From Dichotomocladium elegans (lineage: Eukaryota > Mucoromycota > Mucoromycetes > Mucorales > Lichtheimiaceae): DNA of 64,000 nucleotides. A program made the translations under genes and the position numbers. How positions within the stretch are numbered: the stretch's first letter is position 1; every line of letters starts with the position of its first letter. Below, piece by piece: positions 12,039 through 23,525 of this stretch. The notes beneath the pieces are model-generated. The model did not search any database. It saw only the letters and a program-made list of their open reading frames with translations, and was not told the DNA's origin. The DNA lies in assembly GCA_025716815.1 (NCBI GenBank), contig JAIXMN010000002.1, forward strand, positions 310,001 to 374,000, read 5' to 3'.

Positions 12039-13590
12039 ATGGTGAAGAATCCCCAATCATGCGCGGCTGACTAGGTTCATTCATAAAATAGCGGGAAACG
12101 CGCGATGCTTCTACGTTACTGCACAGTTTACCATTAAAGGCTTGGCTGCCGATGTCGACCTTTTTTTTTATTTTATTTTGTCGATTGGTTACGCAAAATT
12201 TCCTTGTTTGGGGAGGGGCTGCGCGCGGACATGACCAACAATGAAGATGGGTAGCATTTGATATTTTCAAAAGACGGAGGGAACAGAACCACCGTCGATA
12301 ATTTCCGATGCATTTAGAAGGACCAATTCGCTAACACATTGGGTACAAACACATGAAAGAGAGGGTCTAAGATTGACTTGCTCAAGGCATACTCATATCA
12401 AAAGTCTACCTCTCCCCCCATTGACCCCATGCTGCCCCTCCCCCAAAACTTTCTGCTTCCCCGTGTGGCTCCACAGCAACACGACTTCCATATTTTTCTA
12501 AAAAAAAATGTAGCGTGGGGTGAGCGGGTGGGGAGACAACCATATGATCCCCGGGAGGGGGTTATCCTGTGGAGTGTGTGTATCCCAATGAATGATATTC
12601 CCATTGATAATCGGGAAGCGGGCTGTATTGGAGCGTCTCGGCAATTCATTGCCACCGTGGATATGAGATCCTCCGGACATTGCCCGCATTTCCATATCCG
12701 GAAATCATCTTGGGCTGCATTAAATTGATATTTAGCTTGCCATCGCAGTAGGACAAGCACGTCTCTCTCATGACAGCCGGGATAACATGCAACAAATGAA
12801 GTAGTCAACTTATTATACCGTGTGGCCTTTTGTTCTTTCTCTCTCATCCTGCTCAACGCCACTCTCACCCCCCCAAAAAAAAAATCACTGCCGCTCTATA
12901 CCCCATTTTATTTTTATTTATTTTTTGTTACCCACACATGTTCGATGGATGAGAAACATAAAGAACAAACGACATTCTAAATAAGGCTTTTTTTTCTTGT
13001 GTATGTGTCCTGTCAAGGGACGGAAAAATGAGTGAGCGGGGCGGGCCACGGCGGAACATGCTAGTCAGCCGAGTAAGAGACATGTGTGCTTACCGGTCTA
13101 GGAAAAGACCTGTGTACACCCACCAACCTTGTATATGAAATCCAGTATCGGGACCATCATCGCTCCGATTTACATACACAATCGCAATATATATCAAACC
13201 CAAATGTATGTGCTGTGTGCACTAGAGACTGGATTGACCTTGATTTTTTTTTCTCATGTATTATCCAAGTTACTGAGTATATTGGATCTGATCTGTATCT
13301 GTCACACACATGATCAGTCGTTTTATTCTTATGTAATTAATCAATGGAAACAATAGAGCGTAATTGTACGTGGTTGAAACAAGAAGAGAAGAAGCGGAGT
13401 GCGTGCATGTACGTTTGTGCGTGTGTGTATATCATACAAAAGCGGGACTGTGAGAGGAAGCCATGCAAAGTAAGAAGAGAAGATGTGCGTTTTGTAAGGT
13501 GCGTAGGTGCTATTGTGCTGGAAATGGCGTTGATTGACTGCAAGAAGAAGAAGAAGAAAAAGACATGTTGAGATAGACGAAATAAACATA
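12039..13590. other. Intergenic, convergent with the bZIP gene
   Basis: Sequence between the SNRNP48 stop and the stop of the minus-strand bZIP gene, so it holds both 3' ends. Short A/T and C runs are frequent. A 156-codon minus-strand frame at 12398-12868 has no recognisable domain and is not called. Confidence 0.5.
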
Positions 13591-14854
13591 TTAATGATAG
13601 CACGAGCCAGAGGGAGGTACTGGTATGACATAAGATGTGGTTTGGGAGGGGAGAAAAGGATGAAGATCCACGGTCGATGAGGACCGGATGGGTATCTGCG
13701 GACGCTGGCGCGTCTGAAGCATCTCAAACAGGTTGTCCAGAACCTGTCCACTGTTGTTGTTCATGTTCGGCTGATGCTGATGCTGCTGATGGATGCCGCT
13801 GTCCACGCCAGTCGTCATCGGCTTCGCATCGTCCTGGAAATATGAATCAAATGCGAATTCCAGCTCAAAGTTGTCCAATGCCCAGATTTCGTCTCGGTTG
13901 ACATGCTGTTCCATCACCGGAGCGATCGCATAACCACCTTCACTGTGACTACTGCCAGCAGGAGCAACAGAAAGGTTATGTGAAGTGCGAAGCGAGACAG
14001 GCGGTATGGTATGGGTGGACTTGAACGATGCAGGTGGGGGAGGTGGCGAACGGTCGGGTGGTGATGTGGGCGGCGATGCCACTGCGACGGGTGCGGCTTC
14101 AACCAGGAGTGGATGATGCTGAACGGAAGGCTGGTGATGATGTTGATATTGCTGTTGACAGGGTTGTCCCATGTCTGCGCTTCCAATACTGCTCGCACTA
14201 CTGGCGCTCATCATCGACGTCGGCGTCTGCCCCACCAGCTTTGCAATCTGCAAATGCATGGCCGCGACTTTGTCTCGAAGCTGCCTGTTCTCATTTCGGA
14301 GTTGCTCAATCTCCTCCGGCCAGCCCTCCATTTCCTTGACTTTGCGCTCGAGGTCCTTGACGTATTTGTCTCGCCGTTGCCGGAATGCTCGCTGTGCGGC
14401 TCTATTCTGTGCCGCTCGCTTGGATGGAATGACAGACCTTGTGGTGGATCCAACATCGACGGGACTTGTAGCGCCATCTGAAATACCTTCATACATTCTT
14501 CCGTGAGGTGATGGATACGGCGCTGCCTGAGGCCGATCGCTCAAGCGATGATGCTGTTCACGTTGGTGCTGATGCTGATTGTAGTGGTGAGTATGGTCAT
14601 CCCGGTCCTGCGGATTTGATGTTGGCGAAGATGTAGCCGAGTCTGTCCAGGCTGAACGAGCTGCATGATCTGATGTGATAGACAATTGATGAAGTTCAGC
14701 TACAGTGGTGGAGCACAAGAGATAGCTATCAGCAAGACAAGGAGCGTTTGCTACGACTGCAGTGCCTGAAACGATATTTTTTACCTGGAGTGCTCATGCC
14801 AGCATGGCGAGGTAGCGATGGCAGGTAATTAGACCGTGCTGTCGATGAGTACAT
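13591..14854 (-). CDS. bZIP transcription factor, Yap/AP-1-like
   Basis: Two exons (14854-14785 and 14699-13591) give 392 residues. The basic region KRAAQNRAAQRAFRQRRDKY carries the N-x7-R signature with QNRxAQxAFR, typical of fungal Yap/Pap1-type AP-1 factors. A leucine zipper follows (LERKVKEM...IEQLRNENRQLRDKV). Flanks are rich in Ser, Pro, His and Gln, as expected of activation regions. The short first exon ends in phase 1 (ACTCCAG/gtaaaa) and joins at CTGAAC to keep the frame. I see no clear cysteine-rich redox domain at the C terminus, so a role in oxidative-stress control is only a possibility. The protein would act in the nucleus as a dimer. Confidence 0.88.
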
Positions 14855-15682
14855 TGTGGTTTTATAAATGGTAAAAGAGGTAAGGAGGAGAGAGAGAGGT
14901 CTTGTCAAAAGACGAACAGTGGAGAAGTAAAAGAGACAAGAGAAAGAGGAAGCTTACATGGCAGGACAGTCGAGAAAAAAATAGTGAAACATGCTTCAGT
15001 TTCTGGAAGGCAAGTCGACCCGATGATTGGCTGGATGGAGCCGGGTTACGTGCTTTGGAGAAATACCCCGTTCATTTGCTCCTCCTCTTTTACACGAGAG
15101 CTTGTTTGTACCTGTGAACGGGCCCACTTTCCTCAGGATCCCGTCGAATCACAGGCCCTTGGTCAGAGGAAAGGGGGGAGGGTCTGCAAAATTCGCGTGA
15201 CACAAACATAATGTGAATAAGTTTGCATGCAACATTTCCATACGAATAAACACTTAGATAATACATATGCGCTTTCGAATTAGTGGCCCACTCCCACTTT
15301 TGCTTTACGAGAACAATGAAGAAAAGTACCGGTGATTTCAAATAATATCATGAGTAGTACATAAAACGTTCTGGCAGATGTGCGATGGAAATAACGCACC
15401 TCACAGCTGCTTACCAACAACAGCATCACGTCAATATTTTTCTTTATTAATAGAAGTCAAGTGTTTTCTCGTGACGGGGGCAACCTGTATATGTGCACAC
15501 CGGTCTGCTCTGGGCTAATGGCCGTTGACGGTTATGTGCACGACTGTTACAGGCCAAATCAGGTACCGCTTCAGACTGTTGTTCAATTCACCAGAAAGAA
15601 AAGTAAGGGTTACACGACCCTATCCCGAGCGAATACGCTCTTTTAGGAACGAAAATTCGCCTGTGGTTGCGACTTCACATCC

Positions 15683-16168
15683 TCAAAACTTCTTGTTTAG
15701 AAACCATGTTATATACATCATTCTCTGAATATGAGGCGGCTTAAACATCGTAGAGCACGAAGTTTGGAAGCGGATAATCGTTTGAATCAGCGTGCTACAT
15801 TGACTCTTATTGAAGTAATATGGATCGATTGAACAAGCATGCCAGTAAATCGGATCACTCAAACGTTTTGTTTTGCTGTGTGTCTCTTCGCTCTTGATTA
15901 CAGCCAGTGGCATTGGCTGAATCCATCGGAAGCTTAGTCGATATTCTGCGGCATCTCCATCGTTGTCCCAGTGAGAAATGGTATGGGGACGCGTCGTCTC
16001 GTTCATATGCGACAGGCCAAAATATTTAATGAAAAATCGGGTGAATGGTCCGGCACTACCGTCGTTCGCACCATAGTCAGTCTTCGATCCGCAGTGTTCT
16101 TGCTGCTGCTGCTGCTGCAGGTGGTGGCGCTTTTCGGAGGAAGGCGAAAATGGAAAGACAAACTGGCT
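15683..16168 (-). CDS. Doubtful hypothetical ORF with Gln run
   Basis: An open frame of about 160 codons follows an AG acceptor near 16169 (ACTAAATATAG). It contains a short poly-Gln stretch, then a block with many aromatic residues (for example FFIKYFGLSHMNETT and DPIYWHACSIDPYYF). No family is recognised and no first exon with an ATG was found; the nearest in-frame ATG is internal. The aromatic-rich composition is more protein-like than most chance frames here. It lies between two bZIP genes. Confidence 0.3.
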   Translation of the reverse strand, partial: SQFVFPFSPSSEKRHHLQQQQQQEHCGSKTDYGANDGSAGPFTRFFIKYFGLSHMNETTRPHTISHWDNDGDAAEYRLSFRWIQPMPLAVIKSEETHSKTKRLSDPIYWHACSIDPYYFNKSQCSTLIQTIIRFQTSCSTMFKPPHIQRMMYITWFLNKKF

Positions 16169-17114
16169 ATATTTAGTAGATAGAAGGACAGAAAAGAACG
16201 TGTGAGCAACTGGCGGGAGAGGTGAGCATCCTTCTTTGCTTTCTTGATCGGTGGACGCAACTGGCACGCTTGTGTTTAGCCGGATATGGCCGGGTTCAAA
16301 TCTTTTCTATCGGAGAGCAGAAGTGTTATTTATCGCATGCCCTTTATGCATACACGGCTCCAGTGAACAGAGCCCACATGCATGCTTACATACGCAAAAC
16401 ACGCACACAGACGCACATGGCTTTTTGGAAAATCAGTGATCATCCCGTCCCAGAAAAGACATCGCCATTGTCAAGGAAGGAAACTAAAAATGTGGGGAAA
16501 AAAAAAGATGGGGTGGCCTTTGGATAAGTTACACGCTATATTTCCGTGTCATTCCACTGTCCATTTTTAGTAAAAATTGTCGACACTACTTGGATAATGA
16601 AAGAAATATCATTCCTTACTTGGCCTGAAGGTCTTCAAAAGCAGATGTCAATGAAAGATGTTTGGTACCTCGCGTGTTCAGCCTATCCCTGGAGGGGTGT
16701 CTTTTTGTGCCAATAGACATTGGACCATTCTATACCTCCAATGATTCTTTATAGAGCGAGACATTTTGATCTACAGGCTCCTGATCCATGAGGTCTTCCC
16801 CGCGGAGTGATGCTGAACCTGAAGCCTCGCATGGCCTCGTCAAGAGGCCCCGTTCATTGATGATGTTTCTTACGGGGCCAATCGGACAATGAATAGAGTG
16901 CATTGACGACGTACAAAGGTTGGGTCCATGCCATATTCTAGGTCATGGATTGTAGAAGGGGTTTCGGCTAAAGGAAAGAAGGACATGACATGTTTCAGTG
17001 CTAATGACATGGGTTTGCTTGTTTGTTTGTTATTCTTGCCATCGAACATGAGTCTTTTTCTAGAAAAATCCCCATTCCTTGTTTCTTTTTTGTTCTTTGG
17101 CTGGTCAACAGAAA

Positions 17115-17871
17115 ATGAACCCGGGAGCGCCACCTTCATCGCAGAATTCGCTCATGTCAACATTAACCGTGCCATTCATCGATTCGGTCATGACCAACCT
17201 TAATCCAATGTTCCCTGCCGTTGAGAATTCACTTCTGCATGGCTCAGTTTCCATTGCATACACTGGAAAATGTCAATCTACCCCAATGCCCGTTTCCGCC
17301 AGTGAAGCGGAAACATTTGCTATTTCTGCTCCCGTGGTTCCCGCACGAACCGAACCTCCGTCCTGTACGAACAAATCCATTTTCCAGCAGCGCAGTCGCT
17401 ACAGTATGCCCGATCTTTTCGCTTCTTCCTCATTCTTTTCATCCCCCACTTCAAAGCGGAGACGAAGACGGACGGTGAGTCATGTTACAACTCCAGAGGA
17501 CGTGGAGCAGCGACGAATGATGTTCCTTGAGCGCAACCGACAAGGTAAAATAAAAAAAAAAAGAGTGATACCTATCCTCCTCTTTTGGTCATGCCGTTTG
17601 TCGGCTTCCCTTGCCCCGCCTTCCCAACCCTACTCGGAGCTTATATGGTTTTCTCTCCGACACTGTAGCGGCCTTGAAGTGCAGACTTCGTAAAAAACAA
17701 TGGCTTGCTGATCTCCAGAGCCATATCGAACACCTCGACTCAGACAATAAGCAGCTCGAACATCTAGTTCTTAACCTTCGCGAAGAAGTTCTGAACCTGC
17801 GGACTCTCATCATTGCACATGCAGGCTGTCCGGTGGCCAAGCAACAGCAACAGCAACAGCAGCGGCAGCAA

Positions 17872-17903
<32 letters not shown>

Positions 17904-17997
17904 GCAGCAGCTACAGACAATTTTGCCGAGTAGCGAGCCATTCCATTTTTCTTCAATTAATCCCTCCTTTGCAGTCTTTGATTTCGATAGTTTATAA
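17115..17997 (+). CDS. bZIP transcription factor, ATF/CREB-like
   Basis: Exons 17115-17544 and 17669-17997 make a 252-residue protein. The basic region is split by the intron and rebuilt as FLERNRQAALKCRLRKKQWL, the signature of Atf1/ATF2-type factors that bind CRE sites and often act below stress MAP kinases. The zipper follows (LQSHIEHLDSDNKQLEHLVL) with the family block LREEVLNLRTLIIAH. The C-terminal part carries a long glutamine run encoded by CAA/CAG. The N-terminal 100 residues are Ser/Pro-rich with several SP or TP sites. The start at 17115 directly follows an AG after a pyrimidine-rich stretch (TCAACAG), so an upstream exon is possible. Confidence 0.87.
17841..17910 (+). repeat. CAA/CAG trinucleotide repeat (poly-Gln)
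   Basis: About 23 CAA/CAG codons with a single CGG interruption, inside the second exon of the ATF/CREB-like gene. It codes for a polyglutamine tract just after the leucine zipper. Confidence 0.95.
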
Positions 17998-18524
17998 ACC
18001 ATGCGTATCTTGGAGGTATCGCAGCTTTCACTCATTCCATAATTGATCACCGTACATGTCCATACGAGCCATGACACGTGATCGTCCCAAGGCATTAATT
18101 TCTTTTGGGATCAAAGCGAGATTAAAAAAATGCGCACAGAATTAAATACGACAAGAAGAAGCCCTCTTTTGTTTGTTCCAGCACGTGGGGTACTCGAGAT
18201 TAAACATAGCCAAGTGCGGATGCTCAAACAATGTGAGCAACGGTCCTTCTCCATGTGATACGTCTATTGCATCATCCCCCTCTTTTCGGAGAGGTCTGCG
18301 TCTTTTATCATGCTTTGCATTCCCATCATTGTCAACAGGTCAGCACAGACTCCTGAAAGGAAGAGAAGATGGTGTTACTGTGATGCAAGTCATCGGGAAC
18401 AAAATAAGATTTCTTTTGTGTGTGGAGGGAGACGAGGAAATGCTATGGGAGATAGAATAATACGTAGGGGATAGAAGAATGCCGATTGGGAGTAATGAAA
18501 TACGAGGTTGTTGGAGATGTTGTT

Positions 18525-19308
18525 TCACAAAGTTTGGCGCTTCGAACTTGTGGTACTGCTCATGGAGAAGGTGCGCTTGAGTTTGCGGGAGAAGTTTCTC
18601 CGCTGGTTGTTGAACTTTGCCTGGATCTGGCTCGATCGGCTCACCTTGGGTGTCGGTGGCGACGGATGTTCTTCGACGGTCCGGATCGAGGTTGCCTTAC
18701 TCGCCAGTGCGGAGGAGACCGTAGCAACCGGCACAACCTTGTCGTCCATCGACTGAGGAACATACACTAGCGACGTCGATCCTGTCGAGATCTTGCTATC
18801 GCGCTTGTTCATCTCATTCTCAGATGGGGTGCCAACAGCACCTGCTTCCTTTGCCGCTACATTCGACACTGGAGCTGCATCTATCGGTGGAGATGTCTCC
18901 TTCATCGCAGCCAACTGTTCCACAGCGGCAGGTACCTCTGCAGCAACGGGGTCTTCGATAGCAGCAGGTTCCTCAACAAACACAGTCTCGTCTGTATAAA
19001 CAATCGTGAGCAACATCCGATCATGAATTTTTCTTTTTAATCGCCATCTAGGAATACATACTCGGAGCGCCATCTTTAGCTGCAATGATTGCATCCTCGG
19101 CAGCATCGGCAGCAGCAGGAGCAACACTCTCCTCGGCGGCAGGATCATCGGCTATCTGCTGCTGCTCTGGCTCATCCTCTTCGAGCGTTTCAGGTTCTTC
19201 CTGAACAACAGGCAAAGTTGGCGATAAGGCCTCTCCGTCCAGCTGATGTGCCTCTTCAGGTTTTTGCCAGACTTGCTGGAGTTGAAGCACTGAGTACATA
19301 CGCAACAT
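18525..19308 (-). CDS. Hypothetical acidic Ala/Glu-rich protein
   Basis: Two exons (19308-19062 and 18991-18525) give 237 residues. The first two thirds are rich in Ala, Glu, Pro and Val with repeated EEPAA- and AAVE-like units. The C-terminal 60 residues are basic and Ser-rich, ending KLKRTFSMSSTTSSKRQTL. No signal peptide, membrane segment or known domain is seen. The intron has GTATGT at its donor and joins in phase 1. The charge split (acidic body, basic tail) suggests an intrinsically disordered protein. The start could lie further upstream, since the first ATG follows a pyrimidine-rich run. Function unknown. Confidence 0.6.
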
Positions 19309-20209
19309 GGTCGGGAAAAAAGCAGATGACGATGGGAAAACAAAGGTAGAGGAAGAAGGGAAAGACGGAGGTGAAAAGAAGAAAAGATACGTTCATGGGT
19401 TGACCTTGAATTATAAAAGAAAAAAAAACGTGGTGGTAATCCTTCTTGTCACCTGCTCGCTCCAACCCACCACCTGTACATTGCGTTTCATTTTTTTTTA
19501 TTGTTCCGCAATCTAGATTGACGAGCCTTTTTCTCTCCCACTCTCTCCGACTCTCTTTAGTGCAACTAACATATGTGATCTACTGCTATCATCTCGCGCA
19601 CCCAAAGAGATATCCACACATATCAACTCTCAAGATCAACCATGCAGCCCACATACAAAACCGCCAACAGGATATAAAGAGAGAGAATTTCTTGTTCTAT
19701 ATCAAAAGTATTACTCCGACTTTGCAGGCATGTACACGCGCACGATGATCAATCACCTGGGATTTTAGCGCGTACATTCAGGTGCTTGTACTCTATCTTG
19801 CCAGTCATTTACTAGTCCCTTTCCGTCAACGCTTGATACTATCCGTGGGCCATTTGAAGGGATCGATGGTTACTGCTGGAGCGCAGTGGCAGGTTATTTG
19901 AAAAGCCGGATCTTACTGTACTCGTACTTTATTCCAAAAAAATAAAAATAAAAACAATGTCGCACGAAACACAAAAAGTCGAATAGATTTATCCAAGGTT
20001 TCATTAGACAATAGGAAACATGATCCTATCTACGGCTGCATATACGAATAGGTGGGTTATCCATTATCAACGAGCTGCACATCCTATGATAGCCGTTAAG
20101 TAAACTGAGAGGGTGTCCAGCCCCAGTTCCCTTACTTGCAATGTTGGATTTTCCTTTTTCTTGGTTGCTGACTGCAGGAGTCTTATGCTACATTGGATGA
20201 TACCGGATG
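19309..20209. other. Intergenic, nothing recognised
   Basis: Upstream region of the acidic protein gene. It contains pyrimidine-rich stretches near 19530-19560 and AT-rich sequence near 19935-19955. No coding or RNA gene is supported. Confidence 0.45.
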
Positions 20210-21010
20210 CCGAGATTGTCCCCCCCCAAAAAAAACAAATTGCCGTTATCTTTGGTATCGAAACAGATCCGTCGCTTAGTCTATGTTATGCTACGTATGA
20301 TTCATGTTAATATGGAACCCAGACGTGTAAGGGAAAGCCCTGTTTCTTTTAAAGTCAATGTCGGTCATGCCCCATTGGCGCACCTGGCTAAGGCCACACA
20401 CGCCCTTACTTGTACATCATTACTCCTGCCTTGCAGGACTGAAAGCAAGCCTTTTCAATGCCGCATTGCTTTCGTTTTTATAAACCGCTTGAGATGGATT
20501 CTTCGTCGACACATTCTACCGGAAGTAACGTACGCTCTTCATTGATAATGCACGAACAACTTCTGCTCCTACGATTCTTAAAAATGTCGTCGGGATCTAT
20601 GTTTTTTTATACGTAACAGTAATGTGCATCACTATGTTAAGCGAACAGGCCTTCCTACATAGCTGCTTAGCAGCAGCTGATGGATCCAAATCTTCCCAAA
20701 ACATCAACTTGGAAGATCTGACCTTGTCTTTTGGTCCGTATAAGTTGCGTAACTGAGCATAAAACCTGCTGCTTTCGTCAGAATGTCTGTGTTCCCTTTT
20801 CGCTTGGGAATATGCGTGGCACAGTCCCAGAGTTAGGGTTGCTTACGTAGATAGTAGACTACAATAGGTTGTTCTGCGCGGGAGCAAATAGATTGACAAG
20901 AGTTTGTCCCATGGTATAGTCGATAAGCTCAGGGCAACCATGCTCATCAACAATATGGCCCTTCCCACCTTCGTAAAGAACTTGATTACTTATCTCAGAA
21001 TGATGAACGT
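20210..21010 (-). mobile_element. Degenerate Tc1/mariner-like transposon, copy C
   Basis: Minus-strand reading shows pieces collinear with copies A and B, but more diverged. These include the stretch around CGGAATGTCTG (20779), the block near 20310-20330 matching the DDSGFHINMN region of copy B, and EISNQVLYEGGKGHIVDE near 21000-20950. Frame breaks are common and the reading is far too broken to encode a transposase. Ends are approximate. Divergence suggests it is older than A and B. Confidence 0.6.
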
Positions 21011-21765
21011 GTATAGAAGCAAAAGGATCATAAGATGAAAAAAGCTGACGTATTGATTTTAGAATATTGTGCATATCACGCGGAGCCTAATCAGGAAAGA
21101 GTATGCGGTTGCACAGCGGACATGTCTCTTTTTTCATAAAGAACAAATCCAAGTACGAGAATGCTTATCATCGACAGCGGCGGACACATGGAGGAGGTAC
21201 AAGAGCGTATATCCTTCGCCCATGACACCACATAAAAATAAAAATGGATCGGAGAACGCATCGACTTCCAACTTGGAGCGGTCTAGATGTCGATACACAA
21301 GATCACCATGCATATCGATTGCATACAGTATTGTCCGCATTCACCATCACAGATATACCGCTCCCGTGGGAGGAGCCATGTCAGCAGTTTGCCAAGTTAC
21401 TTTTTCCATGGGGGAGGGTTTCGTGTGTGCCGGTTGGTACGTCCATAAGAAAGTTAAAACAAATGAACTCGGCACCAACAGTTATTCTGATATGACCAGG
21501 AGGATTCTCATGCCCAAGCCACTGCTCATTCTGGCCAGCATCATCCATCGTTTTTCCATCCCATGCATGGATATAGAGTTTAATTATTCGTTAGGTGGAT
21601 CATTTTCCTTTTTATGCGAGTGTACTCTCTAACATTCTTTTGTTCTATCCACGTTGTCTCGTCTTTTTACATGCCCCTATACATAAAAGATAAGTTACAA
21701 AGGATGAGAAAGGCACATGTTTCTTTAATGGACCAACAACCTCCGTCTTCCTGGATTTCAACGAC
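21011..21765. other. Intergenic between transposon relic and bS21m
   Basis: No supported gene. A 187-codon plus-strand frame (21069-21632) has no family features. The end of this stretch is the 3' flank of the minus-strand bS21m gene. Confidence 0.45.
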
Positions 21766-22191
21766 TTACCGATTTTTCATTTGCATGATCAGAGCGACTT
21801 TCTTGCCTACCATGGCACCAAATAGCTTTCGGTTGCGCTCAATATTCTTGCGTCTTCTTGCGACCGTCGGCTTCTCATAGTATCGATTGTCCCGCACTTC
21901 CCGTCTGATGTTGTTGCGGTTGCAAAGAGCATTCAATCGACGGAATGCCTGCATGGAGTTGCCAACATTGCCAATCGATCGGCCAGAATAGGCATCGAGC
22001 GATGAAGGGAGATCTCTAGTAGCTCTCCATTCGCGCGCAAGCGTGACGCCCGCATTCGTGAGATCCGGCTGAGCTTGTTCGCTTTCGAAGTGGGTTGAGG
22101 TGGAAGAGAAGGGTCGGGACCAAGCAATGCGCGTGGAGATAGGGGAGGTGATGCGGCGAGCCAGACCGACAAGAGACGTCCGTAATGCCAT
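21766..22191 (-). CDS. MRP21: Mitochondrial ribosomal protein bS21m
   Basis: A single exon of 141 residues. The N-terminal part (MALRTSLVGLARRITSP) is basic and hydroxylated without acidic residues, as expected for a mitochondrial import signal. The C-terminal half matches the bS21 family: AFRRLNALCNRNNIRREVRD, then YYEKPTVARRRKNIERNRKL. This small-subunit protein sits near the 3' end of the mitochondrial SSU rRNA. Length is as expected for a fungal bS21m. The gene is head-to-head with bL27m, 444 bp away, so the two may share a promoter region. Confidence 0.92.
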   Translation of the reverse strand: MALRTSLVGLARRITSPISTRIAWSRPFSSTSTHFESEQAQPDLTNAGVTLAREWRATRDLPSSLDAYSGRSIGNVGNSMQAFRRLNALCNRNNIRREVRDNRYYEKPTVARRRKNIERNRKLFGAMVGKKVALIMQMKNR

Positions 22192-22635
22192 GGTATAATT
22201 TATGAGTCAGGAAAAAAAAAGAGGAAATAACTTTTTTTTATTATTATCTTCCGCAGACTCTCGAAACCCGTTTGGGGGAAGGGTTGAGGAGGGGGAGAAC
22301 AAGGGAGCGGGGAAATCGTGACAAGCAAAAAAAAAATCAAAACAATGTCCTTTTGTTCATATGGGTTGAGGTACAAATCGCGTTGAAATCCGTCATGTAG
22401 CATTGACACACACGGTATTAGATTGAGTGAATGGGATATCGCACTAAAGCTAATGACTTTCCTCTTCAAAACCGACGTTAACAAGGTCTGATCATCCAAC
22501 CCTTCCTGGTCGCGGGGGGTCAAAACGTCACGGCGGGTGGGTGGGGGGAGGAAGGGGGTGCCGCTGAGAATTTCTATTTTTTTTTTTTGTTTTCGTCTTT
22601 TTGCGGTTATATTTTATAACTACACACGCACACAA
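22192..22635. promoter_or_regulatory. Divergent promoter region of two mitoribosomal genes
   Basis: The 444-bp gap between the ATG of bS21m (minus) and the ATG of bL27m (plus). It contains C/T-rich and A-rich runs (for example T9-10 at 22580-22589) and no open frame of interest. Use as a shared promoter is inferred from gene arrangement only. Confidence 0.5.
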
Positions 22636-23219
22636 ATGTCCCTGTTGAATCGATCCCTTACTCAGCTTCGAGGCGTTCCATGGACGTCTACACGACCTTC
22701 CATCAATGCCACCGGTAATTCAACGTTCTCTGATCGCTGCCATGGCGTTTACAACACTTTCTTACGCTCTCCATTCGCTCTCTCCATTCCATAGAACTTG
22801 TCCAGCTCCGATGGGCCAGTAAGAAATCAGGTGGTTCCACACGTAACGGCAGAGATTCAGCAGGTCGACGTTTGGGCGTTAAAAAGTTTGGTGGCCAGGA
22901 AGTAATTCCCGGTAATATTATTGTTCGACAGCGTGGTACGCGCTTCCATCCTGGAGACAATGTAAGCTGCAGTACCACAAGCCCACGTTCACATTTGCGA
23001 ATCTTGTTAACGATTGGCGGTGGTTCATAGGTGGGTATGGGAAAAGACCACACTCTGTTCGCATTAGAGCCCGGCTTTGTTCAGTTCTATAAGGATCCTC
23101 AACAACCCAAGCGTCGTTTTGTCGGTGTGGTTTTCAACCGCGAGGACTCGTTGCCAGTCTTGCCCGGTCAGCCGAAGCCCAGACGTTTTGATTTGATGGA
23201 CCTTACTACTTTGTCATGA
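22636..23219 (+). CDS. MRPL27: Mitochondrial ribosomal protein bL27m
   Basis: Three exons (22636-22714, 22795-22961, 23031-23219) give 144 residues. The mature N terminus carries the family hallmark [16 protein letters not shown], followed by [40 protein letters not shown] and [11 protein letters not shown]. In bL27 the mature N terminus reaches toward the peptidyl-transferase centre. About 30 residues precede it as a presumed import signal ([20 protein letters not shown]). The C-terminal extension beyond the bacterial core is typical of fungal forms. Both introns are short with GTAATT and GTAAGC donors. Confidence 0.93.
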
Positions 23220-23525
23220 AACCAAAACAAAAGAAGTAAAAAGCTTTCCCTTGTATGTACATAGATATCCCCGAGCCTTTCTTTTTAACAGAACTACCAA
23301 ACAAAGAAGCTACTTAGAATGGGAAATGATGAAACGCCATAAATGGAGAAACTGCTGTCTGTGCTGAAACATACACTATTTTCCCAAGTCGCAGGGTCGC
23401 AAAAAAATGAAATCGCACGTTAGCCCGGAATACATATGAGGACAAATCGAATGACACATGCATCCCACGGAAAGATGTCGCTTCCATCCCTTTTCTTGAC
23501 TCTTGATCTTTTATACGCTTTTACA

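Noticed and set aside
12398..12868. 156-codon minus-strand open frame
   Set aside because: It has no domain, no start context and a composition like surrounding non-coding DNA; it also covers C-rich and A-rich runs. Kept only as intergenic.
17589..18095. Cys-rich minus-strand frame opposite the CAG repeat
   Set aside because: It is the antisense reading of the glutamine repeat in the ATF/CREB-like gene.
21069..21632. 187-codon plus-strand open frame
   Set aside because: No recognisable motif, and it sits next to transposon copy C; probably chance.
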